DNA of 64,000 bases, taken from positions 1-64,000 of the forward strand of contig CAJQUW010010476.1 in assembly GCA_907163375.1 (NCBI GenBank), given 5' to 3'. Source of the DNA: Prostheceraeus crozeri (Eukaryota > Platyhelminthes > Polycladida > Euryleptidae). A program made the translations under genes and the position numbers. Of this stretch, positions 10,580 through 21,989 are shown in pieces; the first letter of the stretch is position 1; the number at the start of each line of letters is the position of its first letter. The notes below the pieces were generated by a model. It saw nothing but the letters and a program-made list of their open reading frames with translations. It was not told the DNA's origin and searched no databases.

Positions 10580-11425
10580 TATTTTTTGGCGAGGTGTCGT
10601 CATGTTGTTGACAGAACCTTTTTTATGAAAGAAATCGTGATATCGTAACGGATAACATTTTTACATCTAACCAGGTGGCGGTGGAACTTCTTCATTAAGG
10701 TAATACGCTTACAGGAACTGTCAGAAAACATCGGTGAGAAGTATCAGCTGTCATGCAAATACCAGGATCATCGCATGAAAGTACTTTACTGTATGATCAC
10801 GATAACTAAATTGGAACTGCTTCATATACTCCAGCGAGGGATCACGTGGTCATTTTATGAAGCTCTTCTCATGGTAGGGGAATAATTGACAATAAGGACC
10901 CAAAGAAGCGTCCACAAATAATACTCTACTACAACAGAGGAAATGCCGTGTAGACCAGCTAGATGAAAACATTGAGGAGTTTTCGTCGATGAGAAAAACA
11001 GAACGTTGGCTGTTCTTGCTTTTATACAGAATGATCGATGTGGCGTGTAACAGTGCCTTCGTTCATTTTTCGACGTGATGGCTACTCATAATCAATGAGA
11101 TCTTTTGCGTCACTTGTCATTGCAACGCGCTTCTCCATCTGTTAAAACGAAATGAACACGGGATTCAAGAGACATATTATTGATGCCGTAAGTGTTCAAT
11201 TTTCTACCTGATCTTGCTCCATGCATTGATCATCATGTCTCTCTCAATTTGTGTTGATCAATGGTACACATGCTCGCAAGTTTGTCGTGGTCGATGTGAT
11301 TATTGTAAAAACCACATGTGTGGATTCCACAAGCAACAAAAGAAATCTACATTTTGTAGTGAATGCAGCAAACTGTTACACATTTGCCCGTTGAGGTGTC
11401 AAAATAAATCATTTCTTCATACTCT
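10580..11425 (+). pseudogene. piggyBac transposase pseudogene
   Basis: Across shifting plus-strand frames one reads RDIVTDNIFTSNQVAVELL (the TTDNFFTS catalytic region), then LTGTVRK, TLLYDHDN (10,780), SYTPARDHVV and DPKKRPQIILYYN (10,895). A Cys-rich C terminus follows, RGRCDYC...STFCSECSKLL (11,295-11,375), matching the zinc-binding tail of piggyBac transposases. The N-terminal third is missing and there are many stops and indels, so the copy is old. TTAA-flanked ends were not identified. Confidence 0.75.
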
Positions 11426-11764
11426 ATATTTTTTAGTAACATGATACCTAGTTGTATAATTCTACTAGTAATTCATGGATTATAGCCATTTATAACATAA
11501 TATGAGAAATCTAGTTGAAAGACAAAGAGATATGATAAATATAACAAAATGCTACGCGTTGGGCCGATAAGGGTTAGGGACGATAATATTTCATCACTGG
11601 AATATCTCCCAAATCATATCTCAATGTCTTCTCGTAGTTTCAATCACTTCAAAGTTCAATTTTCAGAAAAATGTTCGTTAGCGTTCAAGAGCCAACAAAT
11701 AGCTGATGCAACTCCTTATCAATGATTTGTCGATGAGGTATCAAAAGACTATCTTGGCAAAATG
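11426..11764. other. unassigned spacer
   Basis: About 340 bp between the piggyBac remnant and the zinc-finger array with no recognised content. Confidence 0.5.
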
Positions 11765-12447
11765 GCTTCCCAGATAACTCACAATTACATGGCCCTTTAC
11801 CTGTGTTCATCCGTTGATGCCATATCAAATTACTTGAATCTGTACACGACCTCCTGCACGACTAATAGATGATCAGCTTCTCACTTGGTACGTGTATGTT
11901 CGTTGATGCTTCATCAAACCACTTTGTGTGGGAAGCGACCACACTGTTCGATTCACAATTGAACAACCTGACACCAGTGTATTCATCGATGTCTCATCAT
12001 ACTTCATTGGTCAAACGACTTCCCCTACGACTCACAAACATACGACCGCTCAGCTGTGTGTGCTCGTCGATGCCTCATGAAAACATCCTTGTGTGGGAAG
12101 CGACTTCCCACACGACTCACAAACGAACGGTCTGTCACCCGTTTGTGTCCGTCGATGGCTTAACAAACAATTTATTTGGCTTAACGACTTCCTACACGAT
12201 TCACAAATGAACGGCCTGTCACCTGTGTGTGCTCGTCGCTGTCTCATCAAACTACTTCATCGGTTTAAACGACTTCCCACAAAACTCACCGACGGTTTGA
12301 CACTTGTGTGGATTCGGCAATGCTTCATCAAACCATCTTGTTTGTCAAACAGCCCCGATTGAACAGCCTGTCACCTGTGTATCCATCAGTGTCTAATCAA
12401 ATCACTTGATTGGTTTAACTACTTTCCGCACGACTCACTAACATACC
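11765..12447 (-). pseudogene. decayed C2H2 zinc-finger array (about 8 fingers)
   Basis: The minus strand carries about eight units of roughly 84 bp, each related to the Kruppel-type linker and finger start HTGDRPFxCESCGKSL. The best fragments are RRAHTGDRPFICESCRKSL and RRTQTGDRPFVCESCGKSL (12,130-12,250). One unit equals 28 residues, the C2H2 finger repeat length. Every unit has stops or indels and no continuous frame exists, so this is the last exon of a dead zinc-finger gene or retrocopy. It ends abruptly at 12,447 against the LINE tail. Confidence 0.8.
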
Positions 12448-12463
12448 GCTGGCTGGCTGGCTG
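12448..12463 (-). repeat. tetranucleotide tail of the LINE
   Basis: Four GCTG units on the plus strand (CAGC on the minus strand) stand exactly at the LINE 3' end, as the short tandem tails of I-group elements do, and mark the junction with the zinc-finger array. Confidence 0.7.
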
Positions 12464-15290
12464 GTTTACCCGACCCCGTCCCGCGGAAAGGGGCGTGGCG
12501 GGACGCCACGGAGACCGAGAAGGCGGCAAACCCCCACGGGCGATGCCAAAGATCAAAAACAGAGCCCGAGAACCCGAAGATAGCCGCTCGGGTAGAAGGG
12601 AGGGAGGGACAAGAGCACAGTAAGTGGGGTACATCTTGGTTTACACCACAAACAGGGCAGTCAGGAGAAGTGGACCTGTCAATCCTGTGAAGATAGGAGT
12701 TAAAAAGAAGGCTGTGGCCGTTGCAACGAAGACGTGAGAGCTCACAACGGACAGCGCGAGGGAGGGACAGTTCATCAGTTGCTACGCTAGGGCATTGCGA
12801 AGAAATCAAAGATGAACGAACGGAAGTCCTCCAGGAGTTGAACAGGGAATGACGAATGAGGGACTTCAGAGAAAACGGACACTGAGGAGCTGCAGAGGGG
12901 AGAGAAGTGCCACTTTTGGCAAGCGTATCTGCAGTGTCATTGCCTCTGATGTTCGAGTGACCAGGAAGCCACTGCAATGACACTGAGATCGAGGAAGAGC
13001 AGAGGGACGATAAAGAGGACCAAAAGAGTGGACAGACGTGGACAAGAGGGGCGACGGGGGTGAAGAGAGCACGGTCAGAGCCGAGAGAAAGAGTCGGACA
13101 AGAGAAGAAGAGAGGAAAGGAGACACGCGGAGTGATGGGAAGCGAACCAAGAGAGAGCATGCTGGATTGCACCCATTTCAGCTGTGAAGCTTGAACTGTG
13201 CGCTCCAGCATGAAAGGAAAAAGAGAAAGTGGAAGAGCATGAAGAACAGTTTATGAAAACACCCGAGCCACCTGGTCCGAGTCGTCCAATAACGGAGCCG
13301 TCAGTCCAGATGGTCAGGTCAGCTTCGGGGAGGGAAGAAAGGTGGTCTCGGACCAAAGCGGTGCGAAGAGGGACTGGGTCGGAACGGGAGCAGGGGGAGG
13401 ACAGGGCCAGGGATACGGAGAACAGAGGAGGGGACCACGAGGAGAAGGGAAGGCAGGAGACCAGGGACTCACGCGGAGAAGAAACAGGTGGAGAAAGTGG
13501 ATGATAAGTACAGAAGAAGCGCCACGAAGAGGAACGGACGCGCTTGGGGACGAGAAGGGTCGCTAGAGAAGACAGGGGAAACGAGGGTGGGAGGCGAAGA
13601 GCGCGATCATAAGAGTAGAGCGACTGAGCGATGAGGGTCACGGAGAGGGGAGGAAGTCCAGCTTCCAAGAAAAGAAGAGGAACAGGAGTGTTCAAACAGC
13701 GGCCAGTATTCGCACGGCACGTGGAGCGGTGGGTAACTTCTAGGTGTTGAAGGTGCCTAGCGTAAATGAAGGGGAACCAACCAGGGCAAGCATAAGTGAG
13801 GACGGGGAGAAGAAAGGTCTTGTAGAGAGAAGCAAGGGACTCTTTGGAAGAGACCCAAGAAGCGGATGAAACAGCCCTGAGAGATCTTAAACGATGGAAA
13901 AGCGTGGATCTCAGGGCAGAGCTATTGGGGAAGAAGGAAAGTGTTCGGTCTAAAGTTACTCCGAGGAACTTGGGGAAGCGTTGAACGAGAGAGGACGGCC
14001 CAAAAGGTGACAGGGAGGGCTGAATGGAAGCTTCACGGGTGGCGGTGCTGAAGAAGGAGACTTCGCATTTAGCGGGGTTTAGAGGAAGCTGCAACTTTAA
14101 AGACCAAGCCTCGAGCTCAGACAGAGCTTCTTGGACGGCGGCAGTAGCGAGGTGAATGTGAGGAGAAGACGCCCAAATAGCAAGATCGTCCGCATAAAGT
14201 GAAGAGCGGACTGAGGGAGGTAGCACGGAAGAAACGTCGTTAATGAAGAGGCTGAAGAGGACTGGGCCGAGCACTGACCCTTGAGAGACTCCCCATCGAA
14301 CTCGGAAAGAGTTACGGGAAGAGTTTCGAAAGGCCACTTGCGCCCGACGGTCCGATAAGAAAGACTGGGTCCAGCGAACAAAGCAAGGAGGCAGGCCAGA
14401 GGCCAGAAGCTTGTGGTAGAGAGCTGAATGCCAGACCGAGTCAAAGGCACGAGAGAGATCAATGGTGGCTAACACAGTCTTTGCACAAGGCTTGGAGTTG
14501 TGAAAGCCATCGGAGATTGACTGAGTAAGAAGAACTATCTGGTCAGTGGTAGAACGGCCTGCGTGAAAACCGGTCTAAAGAGGGGTCAGAAGATCCTTAG
14601 ATTCGAGGAGAAAAGACAGACGGGCCAGCACGAGACGCTCAAAGAGTTTCGAGATACAAGATGTAAGGCAGATAGGACGAAACGAAGACGGAGCGTCTGT
14701 GGGTTTACCAGATTTGTGCACCGGGTAGATGGTGGAAGATTTCCAGGCGGAGGGAAAGGAGTGGGTGGACCAAGAGAGGTTGAAGATAAACAAAAGAAAA
14801 GCAAGGGCAGAAGGAGGAATATTTTGGAGGAGATGGTACGAGACGTGGTCAGGACCGGCTGCAGTCGACGAGGAGAGAGAACTAATAACTGTGGTGAGCT
14901 CCGACAGGCTAAAAGGAGAGCAAAAGGATGGGCAGGTACAGTTAGAAGATCGGAGCTCACGAAGGAAGCGGCGGCTTTCAGGACGGCGATCAGAAGGAAG
15001 GGATCTGGAGAAGTGGCTCTTGAGAGAGGAAGCGTAATGGGTGGCTGCAGCCTTAGCAGAGCTGCACCCGGGAAAGGTTGGATCAGAACTGGAGGATTTG
15101 GGTGTACCAGCTACTGAGCGGAGGAGGGAGAAGACCTTACGGGGGTTGGAGGAAGGGCCAAGATTGGACGCTGTCCGTTGCCAAGCATCAGCTTTCGCTT
15201 TAGCAATGGTTCTGGAAGCGGAGCGGGATGCAGAAACATAAGCCTGACGATCCGCTTCACTTCGATGGGCCTGTCTTTGTGCTGCAACAC
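12448..15290 (-). mobile_element. Ingi/I-like non-LTR retrotransposon, 5' truncated
   Basis: The minus strand encodes, in order, a pre-RT region (from about 15,290), RT (SFPSAWKSSTIYPVHKSGK, then FRPICLTS at 14,760-14,690; LATIDLSRAFDSVW at 14,472; GVSQGSVLGPVLFSLFIND at 14,290; YADDLAIW at 14,200), RNase H (LTIWTDGSV at 13,310 and VSLQWLPGHSNIRGND at 12,985), and a C-terminal CPVC..(7)..HLLCSCP motif near 12,660. One amber stop (14,575-14,577, where Gln is expected) and two frameshifts in RNase H (near 13,075-13,150) kill it. The 3' end is a (CCAG)n tail at 12,448-12,463. RT wording resembles the Ingi clade of trypanosomes and molluscs. Its 5' end cuts into the Tigger coding region. Confidence 0.88.
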
Positions 15291-16698
15291 AAATTTCCGC
15301 ACGATGTCCAATGCTCGAAACGCATCGCTGCTGCGTAGAATTTCGACTACATCCTCCTCCTCGTCGTCGTCGTCAATGTCCAAGGGAGTTGGGGAATTAG
15401 ATTGAACATCCATTGAAATGTCTTTCGCCGTTAATTCTTCCGACGTGTTCACTGTTTCATCGATATCGATGAACTCGTCACAACTAGTGTAACTCTTGCC
15501 AGTCTACTGAATGTGTCGAACACATTTCAAAAGTCATCAACCACAATCTCAACATCATCCTCACTAGCATCTCTGATGACTTGAATCCTGCGTGGTTGAA
15601 GCACTTCTGAATGGTCATTGGGCTCACCTCAGTCCATGATGCTGCTGCCATGATAAGAGCATCTAGCAGAGATAGCTTGAAATGGGCAGTAACCGTCCCA
15701 GTCTCGTCGAAAGTATTGATGTATCGGCGCAGCACTTGTTTACAATAAATAGTCTTGAAACTTTTGATGATGCCTTGATCACATGGTTGTAGTCGGCTGG
15801 TGGTGTTGGGAGATAAGAAGACCAAAGTGATGGCGCGCAGGTCAGTGAGATGTGGATGTGAACTGCAATTGTCCACGACCAGGGTGATGGATCGGTTTTC
15901 CGCCAAGAACTTTCGATCCAGCTTTCACAGCCATTCCTCGAGAATAGAGCTAGTCATCCATGCTTTCTTATTGTGCTTGTATGTCACTGGCAATGTCTTG
16001 ACGCTCTTGAAGCAGTGTGGATTAGCATACTTGCCCACAGCAAGCAATGGCAACTTTTTATTCCCGTCCATATTTGCTCCAATCAGATGAGAAACACGGT
16101 CTTTCGGCACTTTCTGACCAGTACAGTTGGTCTCTCCTTTCCAGGTGAGCGTCTTATTAGGTAAACACTTGTAAAAGAGAGCAGTTTCATCTGCATTGAA
16201 TACATCACATGGATGAAAGTCATTGAGGATAGTTTGTGGCTGCGCTTCCCATTCGGATGTGTTGAGACTTGCAGAACATGCAGCTTCGCCAACTACGGAT
16301 CTCAGCACAATTCCATGTCGGAGCTTGAATCGATCCAACCATCCACCACTCATCTTGAAATCGGTAAACCCGAGATGTTTCGCGATTTCTTCTCCTTTTT
16401 CGATCAAGGTTGGACCTGACACGGGAACGTTGTTGCTCCTAGCTTGCATGAACCACACGAGAAAACCCCTGTCGATGTCTTGGAAAGTACAGGACCGCAT
16501 TTTCTTCGCATGACTCACACCACGTCCCGATGCACTTTTAATCTTCTCCTTTTCTTTCAGCAAAGTAGAGAGAGTACTTGAGGGCAAGTCATTTTCATGG
16601 CATATGTCGGCATTAGTCTTCACACCCTTCTCAACTTCCTCAATGAGCTTCATCTTCATTTCGATTGACATACATCTTCTTTTCCTCGGCGTAGACAT
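15291..16698 (-). pseudogene. Tigger/pogo (Tc1-mariner superfamily) transposase
   Basis: From the ATG at 16,698 the protein starts MSTPRKRRCMSIEMKMKLI, an HTH_psq/CENP-B-type DNA-binding N terminus (residues about 1-60), with a second CENP-B helix-turn-helix (about 72-135, GGWLDRFKLRHGI). The DDE catalytic core follows: first Asp in FNADETALF (residue 170), second in LVVDNCSSH (near 15,877), third in LQPCDQGIIKSFK, a DD30D spacing. A TGA at 15,925-15,927, where Arg (CGA) is likely, splits the frame, and small indels near 15,490-15,530 disrupt the acidic tail. DAFRALDIVRKFVLQ is the last Tigger-like block before the LINE. Cut-and-paste transposase, dead. Confidence 0.9.
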
Positions 16699-17039
16699 GA
16701 TGTTTGAGACGAAGAAGTAGCCTACCGACTTTGAAATGTAGCGACCAACTTGCAGTGTGCGTTTTGTCCATCATCATGTCTTGCTGTCTCGCATTCACGC
16801 TATCTCCCAAAATGTTCCCTAATTTGGTCTCTTGCCGCTTTGTCTGCAGCATAGGAGATTATGTCACAGCATGAATAAACACGAACAACACAAGTCGCCT
16901 TCTACAGGTCAAAGCAAGTGTGCGCATCACACATTAAGCAGCTTGTCTAATCCGACTATTGAACGCGCCATCCAGCTATCGAGCGGATTTACTCACTGCC
17001 AATCACATGCCAGCATTTAAGCAGCAGCGAGCGAATCAT
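16699..17039 (-). other. Tigger 5' untranslated/internal region
   Basis: Lies between the transposase start and the terminal repeat region of the same element. No separate gene is visible. Confidence 0.5.
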
Positions 17040-17224
17040 TCAACGGCGCATCAGCTAACAGATTGGAAAGCGACTTCAAATAGCCTTCGTTATATCCGAG
17101 GTATACCCCGCTAAAAGCGAGGCTGATATAATAAATTTTCTATTGAAATAGAAGGGGATTACTTAGCTATTCGCTATAACCGAGATTTCGTTATATCCGA
17201 GCTCGTTATAGCCGAGTTCTACTG
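17040..17224 (-). repeat. Tigger 5' terminal inverted repeat region
   Basis: The minus strand starts CAGTAGAACTCGGCTATAAC at 17,224 and continues with repeated GATATAACGA words. This matches the CAGTAGAACCTCGATATAACG-type ends of invertebrate Tigger elements. A TA (17,225-17,226) flanks it as the expected target dinucleotide. The other terminus was not found, because the distal side is replaced by the LINE and zinc-finger sequence. Confidence 0.75.
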
Positions 17225-17227
17225 TAA

Positions 17228-17530
17228 TAATATTTTGATAAAAGGAAATGAAATTAATTTATCTTTCGACGCACAGACAATTTGTTTTTATTTCGTAATA
17301 TATATTTTGGCGAACCGCCCTTCTCATCAAATATTTAATCAACAGTTAAATAATTAGTTTGTTAAACATTAGTTTTTTTATTTGTTTATTTATCTAACTG
17401 TTCATTAAATATCTGATTGAGAAGGGCGGTTCGCCAAAAAATATATATTACGAAATAAAAACAAATTGTCTGTGCGTCGAAAGATAAATTGATTTCATTT
17501 CCTTTTGTCAAAATGTTATCGAAATCTCTT
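17228..17530. mobile_element. foldback (long inverted repeat) MITE
   Basis: Two arms of about 120 bp are almost perfectly complementary: AAAAGGAAATGAAATTAATT, CTTTCGACGCACAGACAATT and TTTTGGCGAACCGCCCTTCT on the left are mirrored at 17,405-17,520. They are separated by a short AT-rich loop containing AGTTTGTTAAACATTAG. No coding capacity. It directly adjoins the Tigger terminus. Confidence 0.85.
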
Positions 17531-17598
17531 TATAAGTTCAATTAATATTGCTAGAAATTAATAATAATAATGTCTCAATAATAAAAATTGTGCCACAA

Positions 17599-18366
17599 TC
17601 AAAATGTAGAACAAGCAAAGTAATCATGTGAAAAAATGAACTTCAACAGACGGCCACAGAAAGTCATTATTTGCAAATCTACACATACTGCACACACTGA
17701 TGAAAAGATCTTTTGTCTTGAGGCGGGATCACACTTTGGTACACGAAGTTTTCCAGAAAAGGAAGCACATCTGGCTTGATGGAGAGAATGTTCAGGAAAT
17801 CTAAGAATCTGGGAGAATAGTTTCAATTCCAGGATAGTTCGCCGGTAGTATAGAGGCAGAAAATTGTCACAAAAAAATTGAAGTACCACAGTTCCAATAG
17901 CACCACATACTTCTATGCGCCCGTCTTTGCGCCAAATCAAAAAATTGCTATCTTTTAGATGCATGGAAATCAATAATGGAGCACAATACTCGAGGATATT
18001 TCTGATGGTAGAGTTACAAATGGCTACCAGAGATTCAGTGCTCATAAAAGGTTTCACCTGTCTCAGTTCACCAAGTCTGGATGAAGCCTTTTTCACAATA
18101 TTGCCACAATGTATTACCACTACCAACACTCTTCGAACGTTACACCAAAGTAACTTGAGTTCGCATTTTGCAGGAATATCAGGGATAGCAAATCGTTGAA
18201 TTTCAGCTGGTTGTACGTCGAAAAACATCTGGCTACTTTTATTAACATCAAGCTTTATATTGTTAGCAGCAATCCAGTTACTAACTTGATCGAATGATAG
18301 TACCCTAGATGCCCGTTTTTGGATAAAACATGCATGATTTTCATGCATGTTATATCCATGAGACAT
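17599..18366 (-). pseudogene. non-LTR RT C-terminal fragment (CR1/L2-like)
   Basis: The 255-codon open frame reads QVSNWIAANNIKLDVNKS (RT thumb start), then HCGNIVKKASSRLGELRQV and SLVAICNSTIRNILEYCAPL, with a Cys-rich tail. This is the conserved order (NW...NNLKLN..KS, then I-K-AS-RL--L, then IRS-LEYCAP) downstream of the YADD block in CR1/jockey-group LINEs. The catalytic RT core is missing, so the copy is 5'-truncated. The frame is still open, implying a fairly recent insertion, though the fragment could not act alone. Confidence 0.8.
18300..18338 (+). repeat. 39 bp repeat shared with 43,816-43,854
   Basis: GTACCCTAGATGCCCGTTTT followed by TGGATAAAACATGCATGAT is repeated as its exact or near-exact reverse complement at 43,816-43,854. 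The flanks do not match well beyond CATGCATG-rich sequence. Likely the edge of an interspersed element lying upstream of the LINE fragment. Confidence 0.5.
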
Positions 18367-18369
18367 GCA

Positions 18370-18980
18370 TGTTTTGTCAATGAAATACCGATGATTTAAT
18401 CATGTGACATCTATAATTTTACCATCGAATAGATGAAATTTACCAGGGATGCTAGTATCATTGTACAATCTGTATTGTAGGTTCATAGTGCATTATTTTC
18501 GTGGAGTGATAAATTCTACATGTTGCATTAAAACAACATTGTAAAATTTACAAACGTGCACAACTTACTTTACAAATTGAGATACATTCATGACATCCCT
18601 GGCAAATTCCAGTCACTCCATAGATGTGGCGCAAGGGCCATACACTACATCTTCGTTGGAACATTGCACATGTCACAGAGGCATTCAAATGCAAATTAAA
18701 TAACCGTGTATAAAATCAACATCATGTTTGTAGCAATGTATTGAAGACACAAGGAAAATTCATGCAAAACGTGAATTAATGAAACACAAATGAATCAGTC
18801 TCTAGCACTGTTTTCAATCTCCGATTCAAAAAACATTTCTGATGAATTTATGGAGTAAAAAATTAGAAACAAGAGCTTTTACATGTGATTTGCAATTAGT
18901 AAGATAAGGTATTTTTAAAAAAGGCTGTGATCGAATAAAAAGTTATAATTCCAAAAGCTATCAGAGATGTGTATTTTCCA
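18370..18980. other. unassigned DNA
   Basis: AT-rich sequence without recognised genes or repeats. Confidence 0.5.
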
Positions 18981-19015
18981 GGCTTACCGTGGGAATGGGA
19001 ATCCCATGGGAATTA

Positions 19016-19881
19016 AATGAAGATTTTGATCACCAAAATAAGATAAATTTAAATCTTATTTGAAAGTATCAACTCTTTTTTGGTTTGCAAAGGTTGTGAG
19101 AAAGCGAGAATGCAGGCTGTAGTTGCACTCATCTTACTGGATGACTAGGCGAAGCCGCTCATGAATGACGCACAGATTGAAGTGAAAATACAACATTTAT
19201 ACATGTACATTGTACCTACAGTAAGCAGGCTGTCCTTGTCTGAAAAAAGCATGATTCTGTCAGGGTGACGAAACACGGGTCGGTAACCATCATCATAACA
19301 ATTCTTTTCTTGGCTTTTCTTGGCTTTCTTGTTTCTCGAATATAAATTTGTCTTTTTGCATTTGTGGCTTTATCATCAAAGTTAGATAGAATTGGAATTA
19401 CACCGTACCTAAATACATGGGATGCGAGCGAGCGCATTATCACATATTCATAAATCAGTAGTTGTTTTCTGTTGATAAGTCATAGAAGTATGCGTAGGCG
19501 AAGTATTGACTTCATTGCTTGTATACAGGCACTGTACTTGTAATGTAAACTTAAATGTGATATTGCGATGAGCTAGAAATTTACCATGTTCATCACAAGT
19601 ACGGCACCGCATGAAGTGAATCAGAGTGAATAGACATGCGAATATGTGTATGTATAGGCCTATATGTAATCGAAGACTATTTCGATGAAGTCGTCTTTAT
19701 TGATTGACTAATCCCTAAAACAAAATGATAGATATTTTTGATAATTAGTAAAAAGGCGACGAATGAGACTTGATGCAGCGATCGGCTGGTGCAATTGACT
19801 GATTAGCGTTCTGAAGCAATGACAAAACAAAACACATTACACGAATTTGCAAGAATTTAAGCTAGTAGGAAAAACAATTAT
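19016..19881 (-). other. probable 3' untranslated region of the Penelope element
   Basis: The stretch lies between the stop of the Penelope ORF and a GGGAATCCCATGGG block (about 18,985-19,015). That block resembles the sequence on the other side of the element at 20,925-20,990. I infer that 19,016-20,925 is one insertion into a GGGAATCCCATGG-type site. No ORF is visible here. Confidence 0.4.
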
Positions 19882-20930
19882 TTATTTAAAAACCTTTAGG
19901 AGGTATGACATACCGTTGTAATCTGCAGTGTGATTGATCTTAGGTTGATACTCTTTTATCATTAAAGCTTCTACAACATTTATATGATAATTACTGTTAC
20001 CTTTATACCTTATGCGAAATTGATTACTTATATCATACGTACAATGATTACATGTATTGATATGTTTATAAACTGCTGTATCTGTACTTCTATGCTCTTC
20101 GATCCTTTGTTGGAGTCTTCGTTTGGTTTTGCCAATATATTGGCTGCTTGGATCACCCAAGCATGTGAATTCATAGACCACACAAGACTTCAGCAAAGGT
20201 CCCGATTTGCATTTCAAAGAGAAGTATGATTTTACTTTCGTAGTGTTGAATACAATCTTAGAGTTGATACCGAATCTTTTGTATATTTTCATCAAATTAT
20301 TCCGTAATGTAAGCGATGGTTGACCAATATACGGTAGTACTGTATAGTTTACATGTGCATCTGCTGTACTCGTACATGTATCATTATGCCCGTTGGAAAT
20401 CACTGTATTCTTTTTGTTAAGAAAGTTACGTACGATTTTTTCTACTGTACTCCGTGGGTAGCCGTTTTTCTGAAAAATTCTAGTCATGTTTTTTACTTCG
20501 TTATGAAACATTTCCCAGCAGTTTGATACTGTATATGCTCGATGTAACATCCCATTAATAAGTCCAACTTTCCATTGCCTAGGGCAAACGGAATTGTAAT
20601 TTAATAAGAGGCCAGTATACGTATCTTTACGGTAAATGGAAGTTTGTAAAGTATCTTCGGTGTTAATGAATACATCTAGGAAAGGTAACTTGTTGTTGCC
20701 CACTTCAGTGGTGAGTTTTAGGTTAGGATGTTGTCTGTTCAGGTACGCATGGAATTTGTGAATTTTGTCTACGTTATCAAATATGCATATGCAGTCATCT
20801 ACATATCTGGAGTAGAACAGGGGCGAAAATTGTTCTCCCATCCAACCTTGTTCTAATTCTGCTAGGAAGAGATTGGCAAGCGTTGGTGCCAACGGTGAAC
20901 CCATCGAAACTCCATCTGGAAATACCCATG
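19882..20930 (-). CDS. Penelope-like element polymerase, 5' truncated
   Basis: The open frame (365 codons including some flank at its N terminus) carries RT block B (DGVSMGSPLAPTLANLF, residues 22-38), motif C YVDD (59-62), LPFLDVF (98-104), and a thumb with LPYIGQPS (215-222). A C-terminal GIY-YIG nuclease domain follows: VYEFTC (268-273), YIGKT (281-285), RLQQRIEEH (288-296). These are the two domains of Penelope-like elements, which prime at exposed 3' ends. The first part of RT (blocks 1-A) is absent, so it cannot be autonomous, but no stop interrupts the remaining 1.05 kb, which suggests a young copy. The first 20 codons read through the GGGATTCCCAT flank and are not part of the protein. 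Confidence 0.88.
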
Positions 20931-20992
20931 GGATTCCCATCAAAAATCCCGTGGGAATGGGATGGGAATTCAAAATCAATTCCCACGGCCAA
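20931..20992. repeat. GGGAATCCCAT-type palindromic flank
   Basis: CCATGGGATTCCCATC, CCCGTGGGAATGGGATGGGA and CAATTCCCACGG form overlapping short palindromes. A related block stands at 18,985-19,015 on the other side of the Penelope insertion. It looks like the pre-existing target sequence. Confidence 0.5.
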
Positions 20993-21985
20993 CCTGGTAT
21001 TTTCTAGAAATGCTTTAAAACGATTAGAATGGCAGTGCAGACGATTCTTATTCGAAAGATGTTACTCTGAAATATTCTTTATATATTTTCCTGATGCAGC
21101 ATTGTCGACTGGAAGGGTGCCATGACAGTTTATTGAGAAATTTAGTTGAAAGATATTTGAAATTATAACAAGAAACGATTGATCACTCATTCAGCTTATG
21201 GAGTTTTCTTCTGATTAAAGCAAATATGTTATGGCACGGCACGCTTCTTCCCTTTGAGGTATACCGAAGATAACGCTGTAGATTGAAGTGTGTTATTTTG
21301 TTCTGAAATCAAATTTCAAGCATGATTGATTTTCCGCACAATAGTAATCGTGTAAGAAATTATTTGTTAGACCTACATTTGGTAAACTGATTGTTCTTAC
21401 TAAAATTATGCTTCGTACGATAGCATTCATAGAGATTACAAAAACTGAGCCCTGCTCTTCCAAGTAAACAGCGGAAGGAATGAATATCCTTCAAAAATGT
21501 AATTTTTCATACGTATTTAGAAAATGCACAAAGTTTTGCCACCGTATAGGATGACGTTCATATAGTAGCACACATCGAACGATCAGATACAAACAATTTT
21601 GATGAAAATCACTGTTATCAACATAAAGAAAATTTCTCTATCCGGATTTGATCATCCTTCATTTGAAAATCCTTCCAACCAGAGAACATGCCCACAGTCC
21701 GAATGCGTATTTCACGTCATCTGAAACACTGTCATTTCGAGTCGAACACCGTCGCGACGTCATCATCACATTTTCAAGAATGTCACGAAAAATTTGCAGT
21801 TCAACGGAGAAACAATCACTACTCAAATGAAGTTTGAACCGATGATGCGAGGTCACTGAAAAAACATCTTCGGTTGGACCAGAAGACGGTTGTCCGAATC
21901 TGATGATCGCTGGGATGTTGCGAATATATGAGAGATTTAAGGGTAAATAATAATTCCAGTATTTCGGGGTTAATTAGCTCACAGG
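20993..21985. other. unassigned AT-rich DNA
   Basis: Short open frames near 21,648-21,856 overlap on both strands and have no recognisable domain. Nothing else is seen. Confidence 0.5.
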
Positions 21986-21989
21986 AAAA

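Noticed and set aside
13229..15241. Plus-strand open frames rich in Arg, Glu and Gly
   Set aside because: They are antisense shadows of the LINE reverse transcriptase, whose motifs lie on the minus strand.
12423..15303. TTTCCGCACGA on both sides of the LINE as a target-site duplication
   Set aside because: The left copy is 15 bp away from the tetranucleotide tail, and both copies are explained by the coding sequence around them (zinc finger SCGK and Tigger VRKF).
16213..16513. Plus-strand frames opposite the Tigger transposase
   Set aside because: Antisense shadows of a recognisable protein.
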